From NCBI GenBank assembly GCA_029204225.1, contig CM055111.1, positions 25,796,761 to 25,860,760 of the forward strand: a stretch of DNA of 64,000 nucleotides, in the 5' to 3' direction. Positions 32,054 through 42,651 of the stretch are shown piece after piece. The notes beneath the pieces were generated by a model. It worked only from the letters and a program-made list of their open reading frames with translations. It was not told the origin of the DNA and did no database searches. Position numbers and translations under genes: made by a program. Every line of letters begins with the position of its first letter. Position 1 is the first letter of the stretch. The DNA comes from Diphasiastrum complanatum (taxonomy: Eukaryota > Streptophyta > Lycopodiopsida > Lycopodiales > Lycopodiaceae).

Positions 32054-33706
32054 GCACTTGCTAGAAAATTAGTCTTGTTTAAGAAGAAACCTAAGGTAGA
32101 TCATCTTAGAGTTTTTGGTTGTGCTTGCTTTGTTCATGTGCCCTTGGAAACAAGGAAAAGAGATGATCTTAATTCTATTAAAAGGATCATGGTTGGATAT
32201 GCATCCAACAAGAAAGCTTACAGAATCTATGTTCCCTCTACCTCAACTGCAATTGAGAGTAGGGATGTTATATTCCATGAGGATCAAAAATACATTCTTG
32301 AGGAGGCCAAGCTCAAAGATTCTCACAAAAATACTCCAATCATCACCCTTGAAGACTATCATGGAGAGATGGGTGGGTCCGAGAATTGAGGAGGAGTCAC
32401 CTCGAATCCTTTCACCAAGGAGATCTCAAAGAGAAAGATCCGAGCCTAGGAGGCTTACTTATGAAGCGGCAAGCAAGTGGAAATCAACTCCACTAATTGT
32501 GCTTACTTTATTTCACATGAGGAGCCAAAGGATGTATATGATGCACTCAACTCAAAGGAATGGTACCTTGCCATGAAAGTTTGCTTGCTTTTCAAAAGTC
32601 TATATGGACTAAAGCAACCTCCAAGCACATGGTATTCTCGACTTAACACCTTTCTTGAGTCACTAGGATTTAATCTTGGTAACTATGATCCTTCCTTATA
32701 TGTCAAGTTTTTTTATAAAGATATTGTCATCTTTCTTATTTATGTTGATGATATCATTCTGACAGGAAGTTGTATCAAGTTAGTTGAGAAAGCCAAGATT
32801 GCACTTGGAAAAGAGTTCAAGATGCAAGATCTTGGAAAAATTCACTACATACTAGGACTAGAGATTGACTTTCTTAAAGAAAAAGCTTTTGTATGTCAAT
32901 CCAAGTATGCTCATTCAATTTTAAAAAAGTTCAATATGTTAGATTGTAAGAGTATAGAAACTCCTATGGAGCAAAATGTAAAAGACCCTAACAAAGGTGA
33001 TGAAAGATCCTGCGTGGACATCACACTTTTTAGAAGTCTTATAGGCTCCTTAATTTGGCGCACAATAACTAGACTTGACATAAGCTTCAGTGTTCATAAG
33101 TTGAGCCAAGCTATGCAAAATCCTACTATTTATCATTGGAAAATGGCCAAGAGAGTGCTTAGATATATATCTTCAACTTTTGCTTATGGTTTACTGTATA
33201 GAAGTGAAGATCTTTCTGTTGTTGGTTATTCTGACTCGGATTTTGCAAGTGATAGAGCAGATCAAAAATCTACAAGTGCTTATGTCATATATCTTGGAGG
33301 AAACTTGATATCTTGGCTTTCCAAAAAGCAAGATACTGTATCACTCTCATCATGTGAAGCTGAGTACAAGGCACTCACTACAACAACAAGGGAAGTGCTT
33401 TGGATCAAGAGGTTACTAGTGGAGCTAAAGATAATCATGGAAGAAGATCTACCTATGATCATGTGTGACAACATTTCAGCCCAAGCCCTTGTCAAAAACC
33501 CAATATTCCATGCAAGGAGCAAGCATATCGAAGTTGCACATCACTTCGTGAGAGAGAAGCTCATTGGACGGGAAATCTACTTGGAGCACATCGACACATC
33601 ATCTTGTATTGCTGATATGCTCACCAAACCTTTGATAAAAAGTTCCTTCATCAAGCATAGAGCCAATCTTGGAGTAATACCAAGATCCACGTTCAAGTCA
33701 ATATAG
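32054..33706 (+). pseudogene. Copia E integrase end, RT (deleted) and RNase H, inverted segment
   Basis: Integrase C-terminal part: KKPKVDHLRVFGCACFVHVP, SRDVIFHED (32075-32389). A frame change leads to 32477-33706, open for 409 codons. There EPKDVYDALNSKEWYLAMK is joined directly to LFKSLYGLKQPPSTWYSRL, so roughly the first third of RT is deleted. YVDDIILTG is intact, followed by RNase H (YSDSDFASDRADQKS, SSCEAEYKAL, ADMLTKPL). It continues the E integrase broken at 35361 on the other strand. Un-inverting 32053-35360 rejoins the two. Confidence 0.9.
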
Positions 33707-33723
33707 ATTGTTTTTAGGAGGAG

Positions 33724-34394
33724 TGCTGAAATGGAAAAATAATCCATGTTGACTTTAGGCTTGCTACAAATAGTGTATCATGCAAGTATGTTGTTCATAA
33801 ATGCAAAATGCCAAGTTTGGCCTAGATAGAACTCAAGCTACATGGATATGTCATATCTAGAATGATGTCCATAGTGACATGCAAGACATGCACAAAGTGT
33901 AATGGACACATGCATGATGATTTGGACATTTCTAGTTAGAACTAGGACACTTGGAAAAAGTTGGTAGAGTTTCATGCATGAGAAGTGACAAATGTCACAT
34001 AGACTCTAGTTTTCAAATCAGATGTCATTTAATGATGGATGGATGTGGTTCTACCTCGAACTACCTCAAACTCCATAAATATGTGTAGCTCTCCTCATAT
34101 TTTATGATAACGAACCAAAGCTTTGTAGCTATCTCATGCCATTTTGGATCCACACAAATTTTGCTTGTTATCTCTCTATCTTTTTCTCTCTAACTCGTGT
34201 TGAGGCTAATGCTAATACACTGATATCTTGTACTTTTGCTCATTTATGATTCATTGCTATCATTCTCTGAAGCTTAGCATGCTAGATTGTTAAGCCATAA
34301 TTTTTGTACTAGATCTTTCTAATCAATCTAGAATCAGGTTATTGTGCTAATCATAAAACTTAATTAGATCTATCATACTTGTGGATCTTTCCCA
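33724..34394 (+). repeat. Copia E 3' LTR, main part (rest at 28639-28670)
   Basis: Begins TGCTGAAATGG after TTTTTAGGAGGAG. It matches the E 5' LTR (38680-39461, opposite strand) except for about 90 bp missing relative to 39227-39320. It ends at the D target site; the last 32 bp of this LTR are at 28639-28670. Confidence 0.88.
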
Positions 34395-34519
34395 TGTCGC
34401 GAATTGTTCTCATTCGTGCTACAAGTCAAAGACACGTTGACTGTCGCAAATTGTTCTCATTCGATCTTCGTGTCTTGTTCGTGTTGCGACAAAGTTGCAG
34501 GAGTTCACCATTTCTGACA
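34395..34519 (-). repeat. 3' LTR of D (125 bp, inverted segment)
   Basis: Minus strand starts TGTCAGAAATGG after GGTTCAAGAGGGAG and ends TTCGCGACA. It pairs with 28671-28795. The same internal duplication of GAGAACAATTYGCGACA is present. Confidence 0.92.
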
Positions 34520-35360
34520 CTCCCTCTTGAACCTTGCAGCTTTGTTCCTTCAATCCAATTGCCTCTCTTTGCTTGGTAAAGAGTGGCTTGTCGAGCAGTT
34601 TCGTGAGGAGATCTGCAATCATACTTTCTGATTTTATGAACTGGACCTGGAGCTCTCCTTTCGAGATTAAATCTCGAATGTGATGGTACTTCAGAGGAAT
34701 GTGCTTCGTCTTTGAATGGAATACAGGATCCTGGAATAGATAGATTGCACTGTGGGAGTCCATCATCATCCTGCTTGGTCCCTCTTGTGGTATCCCGATT
34801 GCCTCCAACATAATTTGTAGCCATACTACCTCATTCGCCACTTTTGAGGCTGCGACATATTCAGCCTCACAAGAGGATTGGGCTACCAAGGTTTGTTTTT
34901 TGCATATCCAGCTAATTGCAGCTTCGCACGCTATTGTACATCCTCCAGTAATGGACTTGCTGTCATCTTTGCAGCTCGCCCAACTTGCAACACTGTAGTG
35001 ATGCAGCTCGAATCCTTTCTCTTCGTTTCTAGCTTTGTAGGTTAATCCAACATTTTGGGTACCCTTTAGATACTGTAGGATTTGTTTGGCTATTTTCCAA
35101 TGTGCTAGACTAGGATTGGAACAGAATTGGCTCAATGCGTAGACAGAGAAGGCCAGATCGGGTCTGGTACAAATTGTTAAGTACATCAGACTACCGATTA
35201 AGTTCTGGTAGGGTATAGCTGCCATCTTCTGTTTTTCCTCTTCTGTTTTTGGGCACTCCTGTTTCGTGATCTTGGCTCCTTCACAGTCCATCATGTGGTA
35301 CTGCTTCAGCACTTTTCTGGCATATTCTGACGTGAGGTAATCTATTTCACAAATGGGTTG
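34520..35360 (-). pseudogene. D RT end and RNase H (3' part, inverted)
   Basis: Minus strand: EYARKVLKQYHMMDC, LIGSLMYLTICTRPDLAF, AKQILQYLKGT, then RNase H with SWASCKDDSKSITGG, SSCEAEYVAAS, HSKTKHIPLKYHHIRDL and ADLLTKLLDK. Open throughout (the frame runs on into the LTR). The first codon of the QPICEIDY segment at 35360 directly continues the left half that ends EKIHLS at 32052. Confidence 0.92.
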
Positions 35361-36170
35361 CACAATTTATTTCACCCCAATATTTAATAGGCAAAGAAGC
35401 TTCAACTCGAATTGCTTTAGCACATTCACATAAAGATCTGTTTTTCCTCTCAGCAACTCCATTTTGAGATGGAGAATAAGCACAAGAAAACTCTCTCTTT
35501 ATTCCTTCACCTTCACAGTATTCATGAGACTTGTTGGAGATGTATTCACCTCTTCCATCACATCTTAAAGCTTTAACTTTGAAAGAAAACTATTTCTCAA
35601 CATAAGCTTTGAAGATTAGGAAGTGATCAAATACCATAGCCTTTGAAGAAAGTATACAACCAAGTATATATAGTAAAGTCATCAATAAAGGTGATAAAAC
35701 ATGTTGCACCACCAATACTTTCAGAAGAGAAAAAATGTACATCCAAGAGTATAAGCTCCAAAGGATGAGTAGTCTTGATAAATGACTTCTGATATGGCTT
35801 TCTGTGTGATTTTGCAATAGCACAAGCCTCACAAGGCTTGAAATCTTTGGAAAGAGATTTGAAAGACCAATAGCCTTCACTTTCTTGACCATAGAAGACA
35901 TAGATTTAGAGTTAGGATGCCCCAACCTTCTATGCCATAACTCCTCCTTAGATAACAAAGCAACTTCACAAAGGTTTGCATTCTATAAGAATTCAACTTA
36001 AAAATTCAACCACATCTAGATCCATCAGCTAGGATCTCATCATTTTTCTTGATAAAGCAAGTATTGGAGTTGAAATTTACATCACAACCATTATCAAGCA
36101 ACTTTCCCACACTAATCAAGTTCTTTGTAGGTTTTGGAATGAAAAGAACATTAGAAAGTGCAAGAATTTT
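35361..36170 (-). pseudogene. Copia E pre-integrase and integrase core
   Basis: Minus strand: ELWHRRLGHPNSKSM (GAG-pre-integrase motif) at 35940, a CxxC part with frame changes, then in other frames CDGRGEYIS, QNGVAERKNRS, CECAKAI and KYWGE near 35375. It stops at 35361 at the inversion breakpoint; the continuation (KKPKVDHLRVFGC) starts near 32060 on the plus strand. Several small indels disable it. Confidence 0.85.
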
Positions 36171-36956
36171 TTAAGAAGCAAGTTTCAAAGGAATGTTGCC
36201 AATTCCTTCTATAGAGCACTCATGATCATTAGCAGTGTAAATAGATCTCTTAAGTCCTTTATAAGGTACAATTGAGTCAAAAGACTCCTTAGAACAGCAC
36301 ATATGTGAAGAAGCTCCACTATCTATGTACCAAGCTCCATCTTTCTTGAAAGGTGATGAAGAAAAATTGGACACCATAAGTGATCCTTCTCCATCACTTG
36401 CAACAGAATATTCTTCAATCTCTTTGGAGAGATTAGCTTGCTTGAGTTGATTTTTCTTCTTAAAGCAATTAGAGGAATAGTGCTCTTTCTTGCCACAGAA
36501 GAAACACTTCACTTTCTTCTTCTTGGTCTTTGAAGTAGAGGGATGAGATGAATCAGCCTCTTCACCATCTTTGTCTCGATCTTTGGCTTTGTCTTTGTTG
36601 GATGTTTGAGAGAACTGGTTCTTACTCCTTCCTTTATGCTTGTCTTTGACAAAGAGGGCTTTGTCACTTCCACCATGCTCGAGTTTGTTCGTCCTGGAAA
36701 GTTTATAGATTTGCCTAGATTCTTCAGAAATAAGAATTCCTTGGAGATTTTCTAGATTAGGCAACTCCTCCTTAATGGCAAAAGACTGAACAAGATTATT
36801 ATAGTCATCTTTCAAGCCATTTAAAATGACTTGAACTAGCTCATCTTGGTTAATAGTAACACCAACACAGGAAAGCTCTCTATGTAAACCTTTAACTCTT
36901 AGAACATCAGAACATAGTTTGATGCACTCTCATCACTTCTTTGGAAACTTTGAAAA
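36171..36956 (-). pseudogene. Copia E gag C-terminal half, zinc knuckle and protease
   Basis: Minus strand: FQSFQRSDESASNYVL and RVKGLHREL lead into YNNLVQSFAIKEELPNLENL, a Lys/Asp-rich linker, zinc knuckle CFFCGKKEHYSSNC and protease AWYIDSGASSHM, then GIGNIPLKLAS. Open for 214 codons in 36171-36815. The gag N-terminal half is at 37574-37910, beyond an inserted solo LTR. Confidence 0.9.
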
Positions 36957-37573
36957 TGTCAAAATATTGGAGATATCTATCTAATGTTGTAAGTAGGGGT
37001 CCTAAAAATGCCAAAGATGAATTGAGCCCTTTTGGCTTAGTAAAGACCCATCTTAGAATAAAATATTCAAGGTAGGTAGAAGTAGAAACTCGAGCTACCA
37101 TAGGAATTGCCATTTGTACTTTGCATGCCACATTTAATGCATGAAAATATTAGGTGGCACAATTAGACATATTGAGGTGGCTTGAATAAGTCTAGATAGC
37201 TTGAGAGGTGGATTCATAACTCCAATTCAACTCAAAGTACGAGGAGAGTCCATGGATCTATATATATATGTGATGTACTCTCATTGAGAAGATGATGAAA
37301 TTTGTGTATAATACAAATTTGGAGACTAAGCTCTTTGTGCCCTCTCTCTCTCCACGAGTTTTGTACTTGCTATTTTCTCTCTCTAGCCAAGTAGAGGCAT
37401 TTATGATGTTTTGTCTTATGTTTTGTTGACAGATCTTGATTGTAACACAATAATAGTGCTTGTATGATCAGCTTTCCTATTGACAGCCAATGCTAGTCTG
37501 ATCTTTATGGTGTTATTGTATTTAGGAGATAAAAAATACATGTGTAGGGCGTCCCACACGTGTGAATTCAACA
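36957..37573 (+). repeat. Solo LTR (617 bp) inside the E gag, TSD GAAAA
   Basis: Starts TGTCAAAATATTGG, ends GAATTCAACA, flanked by GAAAA at 36952-36956 and 37574-37578. It splits the E gag between ...LRNRIF and FQSFQRS. It carries TATATATATATG near 37261 and a CACACGTGTG palindrome at 37555-37564, both in the order expected for plus orientation. No internal sequence remains, so it is a recombination product. Confidence 0.88.
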
Positions 37574-37910
37574 GAAAAATCCGATTCCTAAGAGTGAGTA
37601 TTCTAGAAGTATTCTTTGCTTCATAGATAGACTTAAGTGCACCCCAAGCATCTTTAGTTGTGGTGCAAGATCCTATCTCTCTCAAAATTTCATTAGATAC
37701 ATTCATCTTAATGAAATGTAGAGCCATTCTAGCTCTATTCCTATACTTAGGAATTTCAGCCTGTGCTTGAGGTTCCTCCTCAACACCAAGCACAATATCC
37801 ATAACATCCTGGAGTATCAAAATAGACTCCATTCTAAACTGCCAAATTGAGTAATTAGAAATATTTAGTCTTTCATTTGCTTCTAGAAGATATCCTCCCA
37901 AAGATGCCAT
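37574..37910 (-). pseudogene. Copia E gag N-terminal part
   Basis: Minus strand, ATG at 37910: MASLGGYLLEANERLNISNY, WQFRMESILILQD, ARMALHFIKMNVSNEI, SRILTLRNRIF. The frame then enters the solo LTR. It is clearly related to the gags of X1, X2 and V, showing these families share an ancestor. Confidence 0.9.
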
Positions 37911-38666
37911 TTGGATGAAGACTTCTTAGTTATTGGACTGCAATCGTTTGAGCTTGTTCCAATCAGACTTAAAGTTGCTGCTCTCTTTCACTATAGGTAT
38001 TTTCAAGGATTTTCTACCTTCCTATGTGAAACACTTGCAACTGTATTTGAGATGGGTCTCAAATATTCCATAAGACAAGATATCTAGATCAGACACACAA
38101 AGTGGATTGAGACACTTTGGCTAGTTTGAATCCTACTTTTGGCACGTGTGAAATGCTTCAAAAAAAAATACTATTGACACTCAAAAGGCTCAAAGAGTGT
38201 TCAATTACTTCAAACTTAGTTTTGATCTCCAGTTTTTTGTATTGGATGCTCAAAACAATGGATTCAGAACAAAGCAAGGTTGAATCAAATCAAAATGTTG
38301 TCACTCAGATTTTGGACCTATCCCTATCCTCTTTAAGAGCTTATAACTCTTGATAGACACATCAGATTAATTTGGTTTCAATTTCTATGGAAAGTACGGA
38401 TCATAAGCTTTCCATCAAGCTATAAGACCACTATCTTTGGATCTACAAGCAACGAGATAGAAGAGACTGAAAATCTCTGATTTTCACATGTGCAAAATTC
38501 TAGAATTCCGTACTACCACTTTTCAGGTCTGAAAATTCAGTTCCAATCCGATTTGATCCAAATACACTTCAGAGAAAGGTGAGAGCAAGTGCAAAACTGT
38601 TTTTTTGCTTGATTTAGCTCTCAATTTCTTGTACAATCAAAGATATTAACATGCAAAGCTCAATTT
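37911..38666 (-). other. Copia E untranslated leader
   Basis: About 750 bp between primer site and gag ATG, without a credible ORF. Pyrimidine-rich stretches occur, as in the X leaders. Confidence 0.7.
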
Positions 38667-38679
38667 GGCTCTGATACCA
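38667..38679 (-). promoter_or_regulatory. Primer binding site of E, initiator tRNA-Met
   Basis: Plus strand GGCTCTGATACCA, directly left of the LTR at 38680. Confidence 0.92.
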
Positions 38680-39461
38680 TGACAAAATTTCCAAAATTCA
38701 CACGTGTGGGAAAGATCCACAAGTATGATAGATCTAATTGAGCTTTATGATTAGCACAACAACCTAATTCTAGATTGATTAGCAAGATCTAGTACAAAAA
38801 TTATGGCTTAACCACAATCTAGCATGCTAAGCTTCAAAGAATGATAACAATGAATCATAAATGAGCAAAAGTACAAGATATCAGTGTATTAGCATTAGCC
38901 TCAACACGAGTTAGAGAGAGAAAGATAGAGAGATAACAAGCAAAATTTGTGTGGATCCAAAATGGCATGAGATAGCTACAAAGCTGTGGTTTTTCATCAT
39001 AAAATATGAGGAGAGCTACACATATTTATGGAGTTTGAGGTGGAACCACATCCATCCATCATTAAATGACATCTTAAGTGAAAACTAGAGTCTATGTGAC
39101 ATTTGTCACTTCTCATGCATAAAACTCTACCAACTTTTTTCAAGTGTCCTAGTTCTAACTAGAAATGTACAAATCATCATGCATGTGTCCATTACACTTT
39201 GTGCATGCCTTGCATGTCACTATGGATCACTCACAATTAATGCATGTGAATTGGCACGAGTTTCTACAAGCATAATTTTGCTAATTCTATGTCTACAAAC
39301 TATATGAAAGTTGTACTCATCATTCTAGATATGACATATCCATGTAGCTCGAGTTCTATCTAGGCCAAACTTGGCACTTTGCATTTATGAACAACATACT
39401 TGCATGGTACAATATTTGTAGCAAGCCTAAAGTCAAGATGGATTATTTTTTCATTTCAACA
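38680..39461 (-). repeat. 5' LTR of copia E (782 bp)
   Basis: Minus strand starts TGTTGAAATG and ends AAATTTTGTCA at the primer site. It contains CACACGTGTG at 38699-38708, the intact form of the site into which D inserted in the other LTR. Confidence 0.92.
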
Positions 39462-39745
39462 GTTTGGTTGCTGTAATTTTCCAGAGAGTTCAAAATTTGA
39501 TTCATGGAGGAATCCTTTCATTCACATTCTATTTGGTTCTTCATGTTCTAGTCATATCTTGATGTGTAAAATTGATGTAAGAAATAGTGAAGCATCCAGT
39601 TTGGACACTATTCTCTATATCAATTACGAAAGATACTTTAGAACATTAGAAAGGAGATCTATACTTAGGATGGAGATCATTCTAAAGTTGGATCAAAGTA
39701 GTATGGTTAGAACTATGCCAAAACTAGTTGAAGAGAGAGTGTAAC
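39462..39745 (+). pseudogene. X' ORFX C-terminal part (right of E)
   Basis: GCCNFPESSKFDSWRN, CKIDVRNSEASSLDTILYIN, RTLERRSILRMEIIL and KLVEERV, ending TAA at the LTR start. Homologous to X1 59605-59883 and X2 21090-21400. Open through the insertion point, confirming the frame in which the X' halves join. Confidence 0.88.
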
Positions 39746-40212
39746 TAGTTTAGTCTAGTTTAGTCATATTTTGATAAATTGTCAATATGAGGCCAAAACT
39801 CATTTTAGACTTAGAGATAAACTTTTTGAAGTTATATTAGTTTAAAATACATTCAATAAACACAATTTGAAAGTGTGGAAAAGCTGGTAGTCGAGTTTGA
39901 GAGAGATTCAAATTTGAACTTTGGGTACATTGAATCTAGACCCAAAAATAGTAGAGTTTACATTTTGGAAGGAAAGCCAAGTGGCCAAATAGGGTTTGTA
40001 CACTCTATAAAAGGATGTAACTCGTGGAGAGACACATCTTCTCTCTTCTCTCTCTCATTTCATCATTATACATGGTCCTCTTTGGGTTCTACTAGTCATT
40101 GGTGCACTCTCATGATGTTATCTTGCAATCTTCTGTGTAGAATGCTCATATTTATTGCTATTTTTTGTTCCACACGTGTGAAATATAGTAGGATGCTGTA
40201 ATTGTATGGACA
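39740..40212 (+). repeat. X' 3' LTR, truncated
   Basis: Starts TGTAACTAGTTTAGTC after GAAGAGAGAG and follows the X1 LTR through TATAAAAGG and CACACGTGTG (40171-40180) to GTATGGACAA. It then breaks off, lacking the last ~175 bp, and joins gag coding sequence of Y. Confidence 0.85.
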
Positions 40213-41056
40213 ACTTGTACAAATTGTCCTTAATGGTCTAGGAGATGACTTTGAAAATTTGGCCCAAAGTTTTGCCATCCATGACACTTTGTCAACTATA
40301 GAAAAACTTCATAGTAGTGTATTAGTGGCTGAAGAGTGTAGGATGCTCCACATCAAGGCAAGAATGACGGTTCATTGTCTTTGTAGGATGGAGATGAGAA
40401 AGCCGATTTCTCATTCAAGGGAAAAAAATAAGACCAATGGAAAGAAGAAGCATCCCAAGGAGGCCAAAGAAGAGGATGATGCATCAACCTCAAAGGACAA
40501 GTCAAAACAAAAATGCTTCTTTTGTGAAAAGAAGGGGCATTATGCATCCGAATGCTACAAGATGCTAAAAGCAAAAGAGGAGGAGGACAAACAAGAGAAC
40601 CTTGCATATGAAGAGGATGGAGATGATGAGATCTCATCTTTGATGGCATCTACATCCACTCCAACAAGCAAAAGCAACTCAAAGGACACTCGGTGGATTG
40701 ATAGTGGGGCTAGCTCCCACATGACTTTCCAAAAGGACACATTCTCAACCGTACACTCTTTCAATGGTGCTAATAAATTTGTTTCTTTAACAAATGATCA
40801 AGAATGTAAGATAGATGGTATTGGTACCATCTCATTAAGTCTAGGATTTAGCAAAAGGATGGATCTAGACAATGTCCTTTTTGTACCATCAATTACCAAG
40901 AGCTTGCTTAGTGTCGGACAACTAATGGAAGATGGTTTAGATGTTCACTTCAAGCATGGAGTTTGTTCCAGCATGAAGATTGATATTTGCATAGCAAATG
41001 GTGTTAAACAAGGTAGTTTGTTTAAGTTGGATGCTAAAATTGCTATGGCAAAATAG
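40213..41056 (+). pseudogene. Y gag (partial), zinc knuckle and protease
   Basis: LVQIVLNGLGDDFENLAQSF, then a Lys-rich linker, CFFCEKKGHYASEC (CCHC knuckle), TRWIDSGASSHMTFQ (protease), GIGTISLSLG, SITKSLLSVGQLMEDGLDVH and KQGSLFKLDAKIAMAK, where the frame stops. Open for 284 codons. The usual WHxRLGH pre-integrase motif and all of integrase are missing. Confidence 0.9.
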
Positions 41057-41973
41057 GAAATCATTCATTCAAATGTACACTCTTTTTCTCATGTACCAAG
41101 TAGTGATGATAACATGCATGAAACATTCTTAGATGTTTATACAAGAGATGGTTGGATCCATCTAGTATCTTGTGTGAATGAAAGTGAAATCAACAACCTT
41201 GGTGTCAATGATCTTGCAATGATTGAAGAGGAGCAACAAAGTGATGGAGATCTTGAGGATCCACCTCAAAGATCATCTCCAAGAAGATCCACAAAGGCAA
41301 GGGCCAAGCCTTCAAGGCTCACTTATCTTGGCAAAGGTAATCAAGGGAAAGATTCTCAACCATTCACTTTCAACACTTTTCTTAATTCAATGCTTGATGA
41401 ACTATTTTGCTATGAGATCTACATGAGGCAAACCGAGGTATGCTATGAGAACTACATGAGGCAACTTGAGGGCTTCATCAAGAAGGAAGTTGAAGATAAG
41501 ATGTGTAATGACTCATTTGAGAACAAGTTTTTATGTCTTAGTGATCTAAAGATTGTTATGGACCAATAAAGAGTAAATTGGTTGTTTGATAAAATGAGTT
41601 CTCTCGGATTTAGGAAGAGCAAGAATGAGTTAATCACTCATTGTTTGGAAAAATGTGTTTTTTCTTTTGGAGAGGCAAATTGTAAGCTTCTTAATTTTTT
41701 TAGGAGAAAGTTTCAAGTTCATACATCTTCACTCAACATGGAAGAAATCAAGTGCAAAGGTGCAAGAAAGAATCAAGACTCTTCAATTCATCTTGGAGGA
41801 GATCAAGATCATAAAAGCTCTATCTTGGATATGGTGATAGGTCATGTCATCATCTTTGGGGGCTCATTAGCCATCTTCTAGACCTGAATATGATTCATTT
41901 CTGATTTTAAGATCAGGTATTAGAATTGTAGATAGATACATTATTGTTTCCAAGGCTAGATTTGAAGAGGAGT
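41057..41973 (+). pseudogene. Y linker, RT scrap and W-type terminal module
   Basis: 41114-41569: linker LEDPPQRSSPRRSTKARAK and AKPSRLTYLGKG (the region before RT), then FNTFLNSMLDELF joined to EIYMRQ...EGFIKKEVEDKMC, an RT motif. The central RT is thus deleted. 41582-41840: SKNELITHCLEKCVFSF, EANCKLL and, in another frame, IKALSWIW before a stop. These last pieces match W at 54149-54640 (DLFTHSLK, EANCKLF, EALSWIW). The function of that module is unknown. Confidence 0.7.
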
Positions 41974-42651
41974 GTGAAAAATAGCCTAATTTGGCAAATC
42001 TAGAAATGTAGAACATTGTAAATATTGTGTATAATTGCGTTCCACACATGAAAGGCCAAGATGCCACATGGAAACCCACTCCTAATATAGGTTAGGTCAA
42101 GTCAAGAGAGTTGGTCATGTCTACTTGGTGGTCATTCCTACTTTATAGGACCTACACCTAAGGTTAAGGTGAAAATTTGACCAACTAGCTACCTACCAAG
42201 CATAACTCTAGGATATAGGCTAGAGTTTAGTTTTAGGGCAAAAAGAGTGAGTTAACTTCCTTATTACATACTGGAAATCCACCTAACGGAAGTCGAATTT
42301 GCTATTTATTCCAAGCTCCCATAGTGAGAAGATAGATTATTTTTGGAGCTCATTGGTAATCTCAAGCTAGTACACTATGTACATTGAGTTTTTGTGATCC
42401 AAATGAAACCAAATCAGTTTCTACTTGTTTCTCAGCTTGAAGGCCGTACTAAAGCTTGTAGTACACATGTGTGGGCTCGGATTTCAATGTTGATCAATGC
42501 TTTTGATTGTTAATCCTTGTTGTTTGTCAAACTACCAATCTAGATCAACTTTTTTGTGTCTAGTTTTTTGATAGATTGTTAAGCAAGCATCAATCACTCT
42601 TGTGAATCTTTTGTATATCCATTTATGGTCCTAAAGTACAGTACTTTCACA
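41974..42651 (+). repeat. 3' LTR of Y (678 bp)
   Basis: TGTGAAAAATAG ... GTACTTTCACA, with perfect TGTGAAA/TTTCACA ends. Contains a CACATGTGTG variant near 42469. Confidence 0.85.

Larger units (their letters stand above)
28671..35360 (+). mobile_element. Copia D with 125-bp LTRs, split by an inversion (28671-32052 plus 34395-35360)
   Basis: The left half reads LTR, primer site, gag, PR, IN and RT to 32052 (...EKIHLS). The right half is inverted: minus strand 35360 to 34395 continues QPICEIDYLTSEYARK, RNase H, polypurine tract and 3' LTR. Flanks TGGGG (28666-28670) and, in inverted orientation, TGGGA (34390-34394) are the target duplication inside E's 3' LTR. The segment between, 32054-34394, is E sequence. 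D is a different copia lineage from the others here. Confidence 0.88.
28639..39461 (-). mobile_element. Copia E, nearly complete, holding D, a solo LTR and an inversion
   Basis: Both outer ends are LTR ends (TGACAAAATTTCC at 28639; TTTCAACA at 39461 on the plus strand) and the X' reading frame is interrupted cleanly, with GTTT duplicated (28635-28638 and 39462-39465). In minus orientation E has its 5' LTR (39461-38680), primer site, leader, gag, PR and part of IN (to 35361). The rest of IN, RT/RH and the 3' LTR lie inverted at 32054-34394. D (TSD TGGGR) sits in E's 3' LTR; a solo LTR sits in E's gag. Confidence 0.88.
40213..42651 (+). mobile_element. Copia Y, 5'-truncated and internally deleted, with 3' LTR
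   Basis: Order: gag (from its middle), zinc knuckle, protease, pre-integrase start, deletion, linker, a scrap of RT, a W-type module, polypurine tract (GAAGAGGAG) and a complete 3' LTR. The LTR's right end (CACA at 42651) abuts CTTATGG of the Z pre-integrase region, so Y inserted into Z. Its own 5' end is lost at the junction with the X' LTR. Confidence 0.8.

Noticed and set aside
40213-42651. Repeated LTR-then-internal order as evidence for tandem elements sharing LTRs
   Set aside because: For A/B and Y/Z the order is explained by a younger element inserted in an older one; the LTR end is complete and older coding sequence resumes.
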